NCBI GenBank assembly: GCA_016744705.1
Contig: JADGDU010000025.1
Coordinates: 281 to 64,280 of the forward strand
DNA from: Candidatus Krumholzibacteriia bacterium
Lineage (GTDB): Bacteria; Krumholzibacteriota; Krumholzibacteriia; LZORAL124-64-63
Direction of reading: 5' to 3'
DNA: 64,000 bases
Shown here one piece after another: positions 17,292 through 25,911 of the stretch. Under the pieces are notes generated by a model. That model had not been told where the DNA came from. It did no database searches and saw only the letters and a program-made list of their open reading frames with translations. The position numbers and the translations under genes are program-made. The stretch's first letter is position 1; each line of letters begins with the position of its first letter.

Positions 17292-17320
17292 CGCGGGTCT
17301 CTGGGCCCGCGTTTTTTTTT
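17292..17320 (+). terminator. Terminator after the small secreted-protein gene
   Basis: CGCGGG (17292-17297) and CCCGCG (17306-17311) pair around an 8-nt loop, followed by nine T's. This is a clear rho-independent terminator separating the small gene from the next one. Confidence 0.88.
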
Positions 17321-17416
17321 ACGATTTCTCTTCATTCAGCGGACCACATGATTTAAGGTTTCTGAATCGTCATTCAGTATAACTGGCTGCCAGGTTACCG
17401 TCCGGAAGGTGTTGTC

Positions 17417-19429
17417 GTGAGCCCCCTTTTCATGTCCATCCTGCTTTTCTGCTCCCTGTCCCTCTTTGTTGGCACAATGGCCGACCGTTATTGGCTGATG
17501 CGTGCGGGAGAGGCGACCAATCGTCTGGACCGGCTCGGCGATCGACTCAAAGCTTTAATCAGCATCGGATTTGGCCAGAAGCGTCTGCTGTACGAAACCG
17601 GACCGGGTTGGATGCATGTGGGCATTTTTGCCGGCTTTTTGGTAGTTTCCCTGCGGACGATCACCCTGATCGGCCGCGGCTATGATGCCCATTTCAACTT
17701 GCCATTTTTTGATGGGCCTGTGGGACTGGCCTATGCGGTGGTCAAGGATTCCTTCGCTCTGATTCTGCTGGCGGCCCTGGCCTATGCGGCCATCCGTCGT
17801 CTGGTGACCCGGCCCAGCCGTTTGCATTTGAGTGCCGAAGCCAATCTCATCCTGCTGTGGATTGCCTCTCTCATTGTCAGCGATCTCTTGGGTGATGCGG
17901 CCATGATGCGCCTGGAGCCCGGCAGCCATGAAGAGGGTTACGCCTGGGTCTCCACAGCTCTGGTGGGTGTGTTTTCCGGCAGCGAAACAGCCACGGTGCA
18001 AACCTGGTTCAACGTCATGTTCTGGTATCACAACATTGCTGTCCTGGCCTTTCTTAATTTCCTGCCCTTCGGTAAGCATTTCCACGTGCTGACTGCGCTG
18101 CCGGCAGTCTTTCTGGCCCGCCTGACGCCCAGCGCGTCTCTGGAAAAAATGGAATTTGAGGGCATGGAAACCTTCGGCGTGGGCAAGTTGGAAGATTTCA
18201 ACTGGCGACGCTTTCTCGATATGTACACCTGCACCGAATGCGGTCGCTGCACCGATATGTGCCCCGCCGATGTGACGGGAAAACCCTTGAGCCCAAGGGC
18301 CATCATTGTGGACGAACGGGACAGTGCTTATGCCATGGCTGATCATCTGACGGCCGTAGGCAAATTGAAAGGTGCTGGCAAAACAACTGAAGCAGCAGCT
18401 TTGATTGAAGCATTTGAGCGTCCTTCGCTCATTGGCGACGTGAATGATGAAGAGGCCATCTGGGCGTGCACCACCTGCGGGTACTGCCAAACCCACTGCC
18501 CGGTGATGATCGATCACATCCCTAACATCATCGACCAGCGTCGCCATTTGGTTATGATGGAAGCCAAGGTACCCACTGTGCTGCAAGGCGCCCTGAAAGG
18601 GTTGGAAAATAATAGCAACCCCTGGAATGTGAGTGCAGCCGGACGGGAAGACTGGATCGGCGAACTGGATGTGCCCCGTATGCGCGACAAGGGCCAGGCC
18701 GACTATCTGCTCTTCGTGGGCTGCGCCGGCAGTTACGACAGCCGCAATGTGGAAGTGATGAAAGCTCTGGTCAGTTTGCTCAATGAAGCGGATGTCGACT
18801 ATGCCGTGCTGGGCACTGAAGAAGGTTGCTGTGGTGACCCTGCCCGCCGGGTGGGGCATGAATATCTGTTCCAGATGCAAGCTCCTCAGAACATCGCCAC
18901 CTTCCAAAAATACAAGGTGGGCAAAGTGGTGACGGCCTGTCCGCATTGCTTCAACATGATTGCCAATGAATATCCTGATTTCGGTTTGGAAGAGGTGGAA
19001 GTGATTCACCACAGCGAGCTGTTGAGCGAACTGGTGGATCAGGGCAAACTGAAACTAAAGGGCGGCGAAAAAACCAAAGTTACCTTCCACGACTCCTGCT
19101 ACCTCGGGCGCCATAACGACATTTATGAAGCCCCGCGCAAAGTGTTGAATGCTGTGGATGGCCTTGAGATGGTGGAAATGGAACGCCACGGCCGGGAAGG
19201 GTTCTGCTGTGGAGCCGGTGGTGGCCGCATGTTTATGGAAGAGGATATCGGCAGCCGCATCAATCACAACCGCATTGATGAAGCGGCCGAAACGGGGGCC
19301 GATGAAGTGTGCACCGCCTGTCCTTTCTGTTTGACCATGTTGGGCGATGCCATCAAGGAAACAGAGCGGAGCGATACTCTGAAGGCTCGGGACATTGCTG
19401 AGGTGATGTTGGAGAATTTGGAAAGATAG
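17417..19429 (+). CDS. Membrane ETF:quinone oxidoreductase with NarI-like and HdrD-like parts
   Basis: This 670-residue protein probably passes electrons from ETF to (mena)quinone. Residues 1-240 form a NarI-like membrane domain with about five helices; His67 and His205 with 221/223 are candidate haem-b ligands. Two [4Fe-4S] motifs follow, CTECGRCTDMC near 272 and CTTCGYCQTHC near 356. Two HdrD-type CCG domains come next, EEGCCGDP with TACPHC and EGFCCGAGGG with TACPFC. This is the plan of the EMO proteins that couple acyl-CoA dehydrogenases and ETF to the membrane. The etfAB genes lie 4.5 kb away. The GTG at 17417 is the start. It could instead serve another soluble donor. Confidence 0.82.
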   Translation: MSPLFMSILLFCSLSLFVGTMADRYWLMRAGEATNRLDRLGDRLKALISIGFGQKRLLYETGPGWMHVGIFAGFLVVSLRTITLIGRGYDAHFNLPFFDGPVGLAYAVVKDSFALILLAALAYAAIRRLVTRPSRLHLSAEANLILLWIASLIVSDLLGDAAMMRLEPGSHEEGYAWVSTALVGVFSGSETATVQTWFNVMFWYHNIAVLAFLNFLPFGKHFHVLTALPAVFLARLTPSASLEKMEFEGMETFGVGKLEDFNWRRFLDMYTCTECGRCTDMCPADVTGKPLSPRAIIVDERDSAYAMADHLTAVGKLKGAGKTTEAAALIEAFERPSLIGDVNDEEAIWACTTCGYCQTHCPVMIDHIPNIIDQRRHLVMMEAKVPTVLQGALKGLENNSNPWNVSAAGREDWIGELDVPRMRDKGQADYLLFVGCAGSYDSRNVEVMKALVSLLNEADVDYAVLGTEEGCCGDPARRVGHEYLFQMQAPQNIATFQKYKVGKVVTACPHCFNMIANEYPDFGLEEVEVIHHSELLSELVDQGKLKLKGGEKTKVTFHDSCYLGRHNDIYEAPRKVLNAVDGLEMVEMERHGREGFCCGAGGGRMFMEEDIGSRINHNRIDEAAETGADEVCTACPFCLTMLGDAIKETERSDTLKARDIAEVMLENLER

Positions 19430-19443
19430 AAATTATCAGGCGC

Positions 19444-21576
19444 TCAATCGACCAGACCGCTCTGCTCCAAATAGGTCCCGATTTCATCCTTTAACATTTG
19501 GATGCGGTCGGGGCCTAAATTCAAATGGGTGCAGATTTTTTCAAAGTCGCTGGAGTTTTCTGCCAGGGCCGATTCAGGTTGCGAGCCGTAGGTGTGACTC
19601 AGGAAATTTCCCGCTGCAATGATAGAGGGAAGTAGGTTTTCCTGATTGGATTCCAATGGTGAATGATGATGCTTCACACAGGCCTGCAAGTTTCCCGGCA
19701 TTTGCCACTTAGCCAGCAACAATTCTCCCACGTCGGTATGGTCGAAGCCCAAAATGGCTTGCTCGGCTACGGCAAAACTCTCCTTGGCTGAAGCCTGTCG
19801 TTTTAGGATTAGCCGGAATTCATCGGGCTTATTCAGAAGAATAACCACCTTGCCAATGTCGTGCAGTACACCGGCGACAAAAGCTTCCTCAGGGTCCGAA
19901 TATCCAGAAATCTGGGCTACCCGACGAGCCGCCAAGCCACACTCCAGTGAGTGTTGCCATAGAGATTGGCCCCAGACCCCAATGTTGGTTTTATCCAGAG
20001 GGAAGAGAGATTTCATGGAAGCAGCCATCACCAGGCTGCTCAGGGTTTTGTTGCCTAAGCGTACCACTGCTTGGGTCAGGGAAGTGGTTTCCTGACCACG
20101 GCCGTACAAGGCAGAGTTGCTGACCCGGATCATGCGGGCCACCAGGGTGGGATCACTGGATAAAACTTCGACGATATCGGACATCTTGCTATCAGTATCT
20201 GAGAGCAGTTCCATGACTTTGGAAACCACATGGGGCATGGGTGGTAATTCGTTGACGGCGGCCACCAGAGCATCGGCCGAGGAGGCGGGAGCAGCTTCGG
20301 TGGTATCTACAGATGGTTCTGGAGGTGCTGGTTCATCGGCGGCTGTTTTCTTTTCCGATGAGGGATGATCATAGGAGCTGGGGGTATTGATATGCCAGTT
20401 GATCATTTCCAGATAGTGCAAGGGGCCGGGCATCAGATCTTCCTGATCTGATGAAACAAAAAGCAGGAAGTTTTCTTCACCCTGGGCCATCAATGGGATG
20501 ATGGCGCAATCGCCGGTGGGGGTGGGTTCTCCCAATCCTTGCAGCACTGGCGAAGCAAAAGATTTGCCGAAAAACGAAGATTGCGATCCGGACACACATT
20601 GGAAGGTTGGGTCGCTTCCAAGGTGAACTTCCAGATTGGCCAATTCGCTTCCCTGAAGTTGGCCTTTTTCGTCCCGCTGGAAGCGGCGGCAGCGGGCGGC
20701 CTTGTCCTGCTTGAAAGTCAGGAGCAGAAAATAATTAAAATGATCTCGGCAGTAGCTGAGAATTTCTGCAACTTGACCTTGTTTATCCGCCGCTTGCAGG
20801 ACCTTGAGTGTTGATCGTTTGTAGGAGAGGAATAATTTTTCATCCGGAGATAAATCGACCACTGCAGCGGGTTCTGGGCTTTTGTTGGCCTGCAGTGAAA
20901 CCCATTGGTGGTCCAAAGATTCCTGCACGGCTTCCATTAGTTTAAAAGTGGTGAAGGGTCCATCCTTCATGACCTGCCGCACAGAATGGCCACCCAAGGC
21001 ATGGTCCAGTACAAAGCGTGTTTCGGGGGTGCAATTCTGGGCTTGCTGGCCTGCTTGAGTCAGTTTCAGTATTAATTCTTCCGAGCCAATGTTGCGCAGG
21101 AATTCCCGGAATTCATCCACTTGTCTGGCGGCGTCCATGGTCATTCCCGTACCATCGTAAACCTTGTCAGAGGCGGATGGCTCCACGGTCAGTTCGTTGA
21201 ACTGGAATTCTCCTTTATCCCACAGAAATAGCTGGAAGATGACTTCCCTGATTCCGGTTTCGAAGGTGGGCAAAGTGGCCTGTAAGTCGATGGTGTCTGA
21301 ATCGGCGATGATTTGTTGCAGGGGCAGTCCGGTTTCCCGGCGAGCGCGTTTCAGGCCAGACAATTGTTCCAGAGAGAGCAAGCCGAGGCCTTGGATGGAG
21401 TGCAGCACTTTGCTGTCGGCCTGTTCTGAATAGGCCGATACAATGCTACCATTACTGAAGCCTATGTTGAGGCCCTCATCACCACGGTGGACCGTCAGAA
21501 CACCTTCCTGGTTCATATGGCCCAGGAAGGAGAGCAAGTCCCCCGGTGAGAATTTTGTTAGATCGCCCTTCAGCAT
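19444..21576 (-). CDS. DUF4388/PATAN and HDOD domain signalling protein
   Basis: The 710-residue protein begins with a DUF4388 (PATAN-like) domain, MLKGDLTKFSPGDLLSFL with FSNGSIVSAYS. A middle region contains a GAF-like segment (about 230-400) and an acidic, proline-rich linker. A C-terminal HDOD domain follows (about 430-640: LPPMPHVVSKVMELLSD, SSDPTLVARMIRVSNSA, GVLHDIGKVVILLN). HDOD proteins are phosphodiesterase-like scaffolds in signalling or motility control, and many are catalytically inactive. HDIGK is kept here, but a full HD metal site is not evident. No kinase or response regulator is adjacent. It converges with the oxidoreductase gene, 14 nt apart. Confidence 0.82.
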   Translation of the reverse strand: MLKGDLTKFSPGDLLSFLGHMNQEGVLTVHRGDEGLNIGFSNGSIVSAYSEQADSKVLHSIQGLGLLSLEQLSGLKRARRETGLPLQQIIADSDTIDLQATLPTFETGIREVIFQLFLWDKGEFQFNELTVEPSASDKVYDGTGMTMDAARQVDEFREFLRNIGSEELILKLTQAGQQAQNCTPETRFVLDHALGGHSVRQVMKDGPFTTFKLMEAVQESLDHQWVSLQANKSPEPAAVVDLSPDEKLFLSYKRSTLKVLQAADKQGQVAEILSYCRDHFNYFLLLTFKQDKAARCRRFQRDEKGQLQGSELANLEVHLGSDPTFQCVSGSQSSFFGKSFASPVLQGLGEPTPTGDCAIIPLMAQGEENFLLFVSSDQEDLMPGPLHYLEMINWHINTPSSYDHPSSEKKTAADEPAPPEPSVDTTEAAPASSADALVAAVNELPPMPHVVSKVMELLSDTDSKMSDIVEVLSSDPTLVARMIRVSNSALYGRGQETTSLTQAVVRLGNKTLSSLVMAASMKSLFPLDKTNIGVWGQSLWQHSLECGLAARRVAQISGYSDPEEAFVAGVLHDIGKVVILLNKPDEFRLILKRQASAKESFAVAEQAILGFDHTDVGELLLAKWQMPGNLQACVKHHHSPLESNQENLLPSIIAAGNFLSHTYGSQPESALAENSSDFEKICTHLNLGPDRIQMLKDEIGTYLEQSGLVD

Positions 21577-21686
21577 CGAATCATCCCTGCCTGCTCAGAA
21601 TTTTTTGTGAATATATATCCGATATCGGCAGTTTCAGTCTGGACTCAACCCAAATTCTACCGGATATCTGATGGGGCTTGAAGATG

Positions 21687-21715
21687 TTGCCAAATCAAAC
21701 CAATTCTGTTATGAA
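21687..21715 (+). promoter_or_regulatory. Possible sigma-70 promoter for the FabK-like gene
   Basis: TTGCCA (21687-21692), a 17-nt spacer and TATGAA (21710-21715) give a reasonable -35/-10 pair. Transcription would start near 21722, only about 15 nt before a terminator-like hairpin. Confidence 0.4.
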
Positions 21716-21736
21716 TGTTGCCAATCAAACCATTTT

Positions 21737-21761
21737 GGCCCGTCTCTGACGGGCCCTTTTT
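21737..21761 (+). terminator. Leader terminator or attenuator before the FabK-like gene
   Basis: GGCCCGTC and GACGGGCC form a perfect 8-bp stem with a 3-nt loop, followed by CTTTTT. It lies between the probable promoter and the gene's AGGAGGAT ribosome site. No plus-strand gene ends just before it, so it looks like a promoter-proximal attenuator. Confidence 0.55.
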
Positions 21762-21782
21762 AAGCCTTTCAGGAGGATCCAC

Positions 21783-22829
21783 ATGACCGCCCAAGCCCCA
21801 GTCAAATCCACCGAGCGCCTCAACCGAATTTGGTCTCGCGGGAAAGACTTTCTGGGTTCCGAACTGCCCATCATGTGCGGGGCCATGACCTGGATCAGCG
21901 ATCCCCCCCTGGTATCATTGATGAGTAACCTGGGCGCCTTTGGTGTGCTTGCAGCGGGCAATATGCCTCCGGAATTGTTCGCCGAACAGGTGGATAAAAC
22001 CAATAAATTGACTGATAGACCCTTCGCCGGCAACGTGATCACCATTGCTCCTAACTATCTGGACCATTTGGAAATTCTGTGTCAGAAAAAAGTTAGCCAC
22101 ATTGTCTTTGCCGGCTCCTTACCACGAGGTGCAGAGATCAAGAAGGCCAAGGAGAGCGGGGCCAAGGTTTTGGCTTTTGCCTCTACGGCCAGTATCGCCA
22201 AAAGAATGATCAGCAATGGGGCCGATGCCCTGATTCTGGAAGGCAGCGAAGCCGGGGGCCACATTGGGCACATTTCCACCATTGTGCTGCTCCAGGAAAT
22301 TCTCTTCCAGTTTCCCGATGTGCCCATTTTCGTGGCCGGGGGCATCGCCACCGGGCGCATGATCGCTCATTTGGGTTTGATGGGTGCTGCGGGAGCTCAA
22401 ATGGGGACGCGCTTTGTGATGGCCGAAGAGTGTGGTGCCCATGACAAGTTTAAGGAAATTTTCATCAGATCCCGGGCCAGAGAGGCCGTTTCCACTCCTC
22501 AGTACAGTGCCAAACTGCCGGTGGTCTCGGTGCGAGCCCTGAATAATCATGCCATGAGCCACTTTGGTGAAATTCAGATGGACCTGTTGGAGCAACTTCG
22601 CGAAGGCACTATCACCCGCGCCGATGCCCAGTTCAAGGTGGAGGAATACTGGATCGGATCCCTGCGCAATGCGGCGGTGGAGGGTGATGTGGAGCACGGC
22701 AGTCTCATGGCCGGCCAATCAGTGGGCATGCTCAACAAAGTGCAACCCCTGCGTGACATTTTGCAGGATATTGTAGATGAAGCTGACCAGAGCCTGGGCG
22801 GGGTGGCTGAGCTAGTGAAGGGGCTTTGA
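21783..22829 (+). CDS. FabK / nitronate monooxygenase family FMN enzyme
   Basis: The 348-residue TIM-barrel protein has MCGAMTWISDPPLVSLMSN near residue 24 and HIVFAGSLPRGAEIKKAKES in the middle. EGSEAGGHIGHIST is the FMN/substrate motif. FVAGGIATGRMIA, GAQMGTRFVMAEE and a C-terminal GSLMAGQSVGM follow. The family covers FabK enoyl-ACP reductases and nitronate monooxygenases. The C-terminal MAGQSVG and the GGHIG context favour a FabK-like enzyme, but no fatty-acid genes are adjacent to confirm it. The ATG at 21783 has a strong AGGAGG site, preceded by a terminator-like hairpin. Confidence 0.8.
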   Translation: MTAQAPVKSTERLNRIWSRGKDFLGSELPIMCGAMTWISDPPLVSLMSNLGAFGVLAAGNMPPELFAEQVDKTNKLTDRPFAGNVITIAPNYLDHLEILCQKKVSHIVFAGSLPRGAEIKKAKESGAKVLAFASTASIAKRMISNGADALILEGSEAGGHIGHISTIVLLQEILFQFPDVPIFVAGGIATGRMIAHLGLMGAAGAQMGTRFVMAEECGAHDKFKEIFIRSRAREAVSTPQYSAKLPVVSVRALNNHAMSHFGEIQMDLLEQLREGTITRADAQFKVEEYWIGSLRNAAVEGDVEHGSLMAGQSVGMLNKVQPLRDILQDIVDEADQSLGGVAELVKGL

Positions 22830-22861
22830 TCCTCCCTGTTCCTTATGATGACTCTTGATTT

Positions 22862-22909
22862 CCAACGAGGACACCCTGCCTAGGGGAGTCCTCGTTTGGC
22901 ATTGTTTTT
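22862..22909 (+). terminator. Terminator after the FabK-like gene
   Basis: CCAACGAGGAC and GTCCTCGTTTGG pair over 11 positions with one bulged base around a 15-nt loop, followed shortly by GTTTTT. It is placed right for ending the gene at 21783. Confidence 0.72.
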
Positions 22910-22971
22910 GATAGATACCGGGAAGCCAAGAATTTTTCCGTGTTCGTCCACTAGATTTTGGGGAGCCTCAC

Positions 22972-23862
22972 ATGTATCGATCAAAGCCCGCTATCTCTTT
23001 CCGTATCCGTTGTCTGATGTTGATCCCGGTTCTCTTGTTAATGTCGTCGGCCCTGCAGGCTGCACCGGTGTATTCCCGGGTTGAAGGTGAGCTGCGCATT
23101 GCCGAATTCCCAGAGGAGGCGCTGTATTACATCCAGTACGCCAATTTTCTCATGGGCAAAGGCGAATTTAAAGATGCAGCTCACATGCTGCAAAAGGGAA
23201 AGACCCGAGTCACACCATCGGCCGATCTTATGGTAAAACTGGGCGAAGCCTACGAAGGACAAGGCCTGATGGCCAGGGCCCAGTCAGCCACCGAAGAAGC
23301 TCTGCAAGTGGATCCGGATCACGTGCTGGCCCATGTGCGCATGGGTGAAATCTACTTTCGCATGGGACGCAACGAGTCCGGTTTGAACAGTTACCGTGAA
23401 GCCATTGTCTTAGCCCCCAGTGAAGATTTACCCAAGGTTCGCCTGGTGGGTGGACTTTGCCAGGATGAACAATTGGTGGCTGCACAGGATCAGTGTATGG
23501 AGTTCATTTCCACCAACGCCCAGAGTCCCGATCTGTGGCTCTCCCTCGGTCAGGTTTTTGAAGTGCAAGAGAAGCGCCGCCAGGCCTTCACCACCTACGG
23601 CCAGGTGCTGACCATCGACCCGGAGAACAGCCAGGCTTATGCCCGGCAGGGACGTCTTTTCTGTGAATTTGGCCAATTCCAATCGGCGGAGTCTGCCTGC
23701 CGCCGGGCGGTGGAACTGGAACCCGAGAATGCCTTGGGTCATGCCTATTTGGGCATTGCCTGTGCCAAGCTGGGGCAGAATGATGAAGCCCGGATCCATG
23801 CGGAACTGGCTGAAAATGCAGGGATGAATATGGTCTCGGTTTGGAAAATCATCGGCAATTGA
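22972..23862 (+). CDS. Secreted TPR-repeat protein
   Basis: The 296-residue protein has a signal peptide (MYRSKPAISFRIRCLMLIPV start, cleavage likely after ALQAA) and then seven or so TPR units. Examples are ALYYIQYANFLMGKGEFKDA, VLAHVRMGEIYFRMGRNESG and ALGHAYLGIACAKLGQNDEA. It is probably periplasmic and mediates protein contacts; no specific function is recognised. GGGGAGCC precedes the ATG. It sits alone between two terminators. Confidence 0.82.
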   Translation: MYRSKPAISFRIRCLMLIPVLLLMSSALQAAPVYSRVEGELRIAEFPEEALYYIQYANFLMGKGEFKDAAHMLQKGKTRVTPSADLMVKLGEAYEGQGLMARAQSATEEALQVDPDHVLAHVRMGEIYFRMGRNESGLNSYREAIVLAPSEDLPKVRLVGGLCQDEQLVAAQDQCMEFISTNAQSPDLWLSLGQVFEVQEKRRQAFTTYGQVLTIDPENSQAYARQGRLFCEFGQFQSAESACRRAVELEPENALGHAYLGIACAKLGQNDEARIHAELAENAGMNMVSVWKIIGN

Positions 23863-23881
23863 AATGTTGGAACCTGAATAT

Positions 23882-23916
23882 AAAAAAGCCTCCCGGATAT
23901 TCCGGGAGGCTTTTTT
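23882..23916. terminator. Bidirectional terminator between TPR gene and etfA
   Basis: AAAAAAGCCTCCCGGA and TCCGGGAGGCTTTTTT form a perfect 16-bp hairpin with a 3-nt loop. The A-run and T-run let it stop both the plus-strand TPR gene and the minus-strand etfBA transcript. Confidence 0.95.
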
Positions 23917-23931
23917 ATTGAATATGGCAGG

Positions 23932-24900
23932 CTAGCTTTTGAGCTTGCCCACTTCATCGGTCAGAACGGGAAGCACCTCGAAGAGATCAGCCACCACGCC
24001 ATAATCAGCCACCTTGAAGATGGGGGCGTTGGCATCTTTGTTGATGGCCACAATGCACTTGCTGCTACTCATGCCAGCAAGGTGCTGGATGGCACCACTG
24101 ATTCCGGCGGCGATGTACAGGTTGGGCCCCACAGTTTTACCTGTCTGTCCCACCTGATGCGAATAGTCGACCCATCCGGCATCCACCACTGCGCGGCTGG
24201 CACCGGCGGCAGCCCCAAGAGCTTCGGCCAGTTTTTCGATCAACTGGTAGTTTTCGGGGCCTTTGATTCCCCGGCCACCAGAGACTACGGCCTCGGCTTC
24301 AGTTAACTCCACTTTGCCACCAGTGGCGGCTTCCACACTTTTGACCACGGCCTTAAGCTCGAGGCCGTCAATACCGGCATCAAATGCTTCGGCAGTTGCT
24401 GCGGCACCCACTTCATTCAGCATGAAGGCATTGGGACGGATGCCCACCACCGTCATGGCACTGGAGCTGGTCAGATCCACGAAGCACTTGCCAGCAAAGA
24501 CAGGACGGCGGAATTCGAAACCACCGTCAAAGGTCAGGCCAACGGCGTCGCTGATGCAGCCACATTCCAACTTGGCAGCCACTTTGGGACCCAGATCCTT
24601 ACCCATGGCAGTGGAACCCACCATCAACAGGTCAGGATTGTTGGATTTGCAGAAATTGGCCAGAGCGGCGCCATAAGCTTCGCTGTTGTAGGTGGCCAGA
24701 TTGTCTCCACCGGCGGTGAACAGTTTGTGCGCACCATACTTTCCGGCTTCGGCGGCAGCATCGGCTGCTTCGCCCAGAAGCACGGCCCACACTTCGCCAC
24801 CATGGGCATCGGTGATCTTGCGGGCTTCGCTGATCATTTGCCAGGCAACCTTCTTCAGGGAGCCTGAGCGTTGTTCGATAAATACGGCAATGTTCGGCAT
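23932..24900 (-). CDS. etfA: Electron transfer flavoprotein alpha subunit
   Basis: EtfA binds FAD and, with EtfB, carries electrons from acyl-CoA and related dehydrogenases to the membrane. The 322-residue protein has the C-terminal FAD signature: [34 protein letters not shown] and [20 protein letters not shown], then CIVAINKD and [14 protein letters not shown]. The ATG at 24900 gives the canonical start [10 protein letters not shown]; the open frame upstream lies in etfB. It follows etfB by 16 nt. The NarI/HdrD protein at 17417 is the likely electron acceptor. Confidence 0.95.
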   Translation of the reverse strand: MPNIAVFIEQRSGSLKKVAWQMISEARKITDAHGGEVWAVLLGEAADAAAEAGKYGAHKLFTAGGDNLATYNSEAYGAALANFCKSNNPDLLMVGSTAMGKDLGPKVAAKLECGCISDAVGLTFDGGFEFRRPVFAGKCFVDLTSSSAMTVVGIRPNAFMLNEVGAAATAEAFDAGIDGLELKAVVKSVEAATGGKVELTEAEAVVSGGRGIKGPENYQLIEKLAEALGAAAGASRAVVDAGWVDYSHQVGQTGKTVGPNLYIAAGISGAIQHLAGMSSSKCIVAINKDANAPIFKVADYGVVADLFEVLPVLTDEVGKLKS

Positions 24901-24916
24901 ATCGAAACTCCCTGGT

Positions 24917-25696
24917 TTAGAGCACTTTGGCTTCTTCGTTAAGCAGGCGGGCCAGTTCTCTGGCTGCGGCTGCGGGGTCTTCGGCGTCAATCAATTTGCA
25001 CTCACCGCGAGCGGCGGGAGGAGCATACTGTTTGATGGTCACCAGGTTGGCAGGAACTTCGATTCCCAGGTCGGCGCAGGTGACCATTTCCATGGGCTTC
25101 ATGCCGGCTTTCATGATGTTGGGCAGGCTCGGCAGGCGGGGCTCATTTAAGCCCTTCTGGCAGGTGATGGCCGCGGGGAGAGAAGCTTCCACCACTTCCT
25201 TGCCGCCTTCAATTTCCCGCTCGGCGGTGAGGTTGCCCTCGCCCAGAGTCAGGCCCGTGACGTTGGAAACGTGAGCCATGCCCAGTTTCTCGGCCACGAT
25301 GATTCCCACCTGGCCACTGTCGTCGTCAATGGCTTTGATTCCGAAGAGAACCAGGTCGTAGGCGTCTTTTTTCAAAGCGGCAGCCAGCACGGTGGCGATG
25401 GCACTTTGGTCGGCTCCGACCAGGGCGGGATCATTGATGATCATGGCCTTGTCGCAGCCCACGGCCAGACAATCCTTCTTGAGGGTTTCTTTGACTGTAT
25501 CGGGTCCAATGGTGATGGCCGTTACTTCGACACCATCTCCTGCTTCTTTGATTTTGACCGCTTCTTCAACGGCATAGGCATCGTACGGATTCAGGATCCG
25601 GGTGAAACCCGACTGGTCCAGCTCGGCAGCTGAGGCAGCAAGGGTAATCCGAGTCTCAGAATCGGGTACCTGTTTGACACACACGGCAATCTTCAT
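24917..25696 (-). CDS. etfB: Electron transfer flavoprotein beta subunit
   Basis: The 259-residue protein begins MKIAVCVKQVPDSETRI and has NPYDAYAVEEAVKIKE, GIKAIDDDSGQVGIIVAEKL and LPAAITCQKGLNEPRLPSLP, the standard EtfB series. A segment matching the AMP-binding loop is present near residue 120, as in non-bifurcating ETFs, though bifurcating function cannot be fully excluded. The ATG at 25696 is preceded by AGGAGGAAT. It is first in the etfBA operon. Confidence 0.95.
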   Translation of the reverse strand: MKIAVCVKQVPDSETRITLAASAAELDQSGFTRILNPYDAYAVEEAVKIKEAGDGVEVTAITIGPDTVKETLKKDCLAVGCDKAMIINDPALVGADQSAIATVLAAALKKDAYDLVLFGIKAIDDDSGQVGIIVAEKLGMAHVSNVTGLTLGEGNLTAEREIEGGKEVVEASLPAAITCQKGLNEPRLPSLPNIMKAGMKPMEMVTCADLGIEVPANLVTIKQYAPPAARGECKLIDAEDPAAAARELARLLNEEAKVL

Positions 25697-25911
25697 GATT
25701 CCTCCTGGCGCGGCAAGGCCCAATAGGCACTAATGGGATGAACCCGCAGAATAGCGGGAGACATTGATGAATGTGAATTCATAATAGATCCTGTCTGCCT
25801 TGGCGTCAATGATTGGTGCTGGGTGAATAAAGGTGTTATTAATAGAGCCCAATTATAGGCCTTCAGTATCCTGAAACGCTCTTCCTCCTGAATCGCCAAA
25901 GGAGCCGCTTA

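Noticed and set aside
17555..19012. Long minus-strand open frame of 485 codons
   Set aside because: It is the antisense shadow of the NarI/HdrD oxidoreductase gene. Its translation is rich in His, Gln and Phe and has no domain, while the plus strand has full Fe-S motifs.
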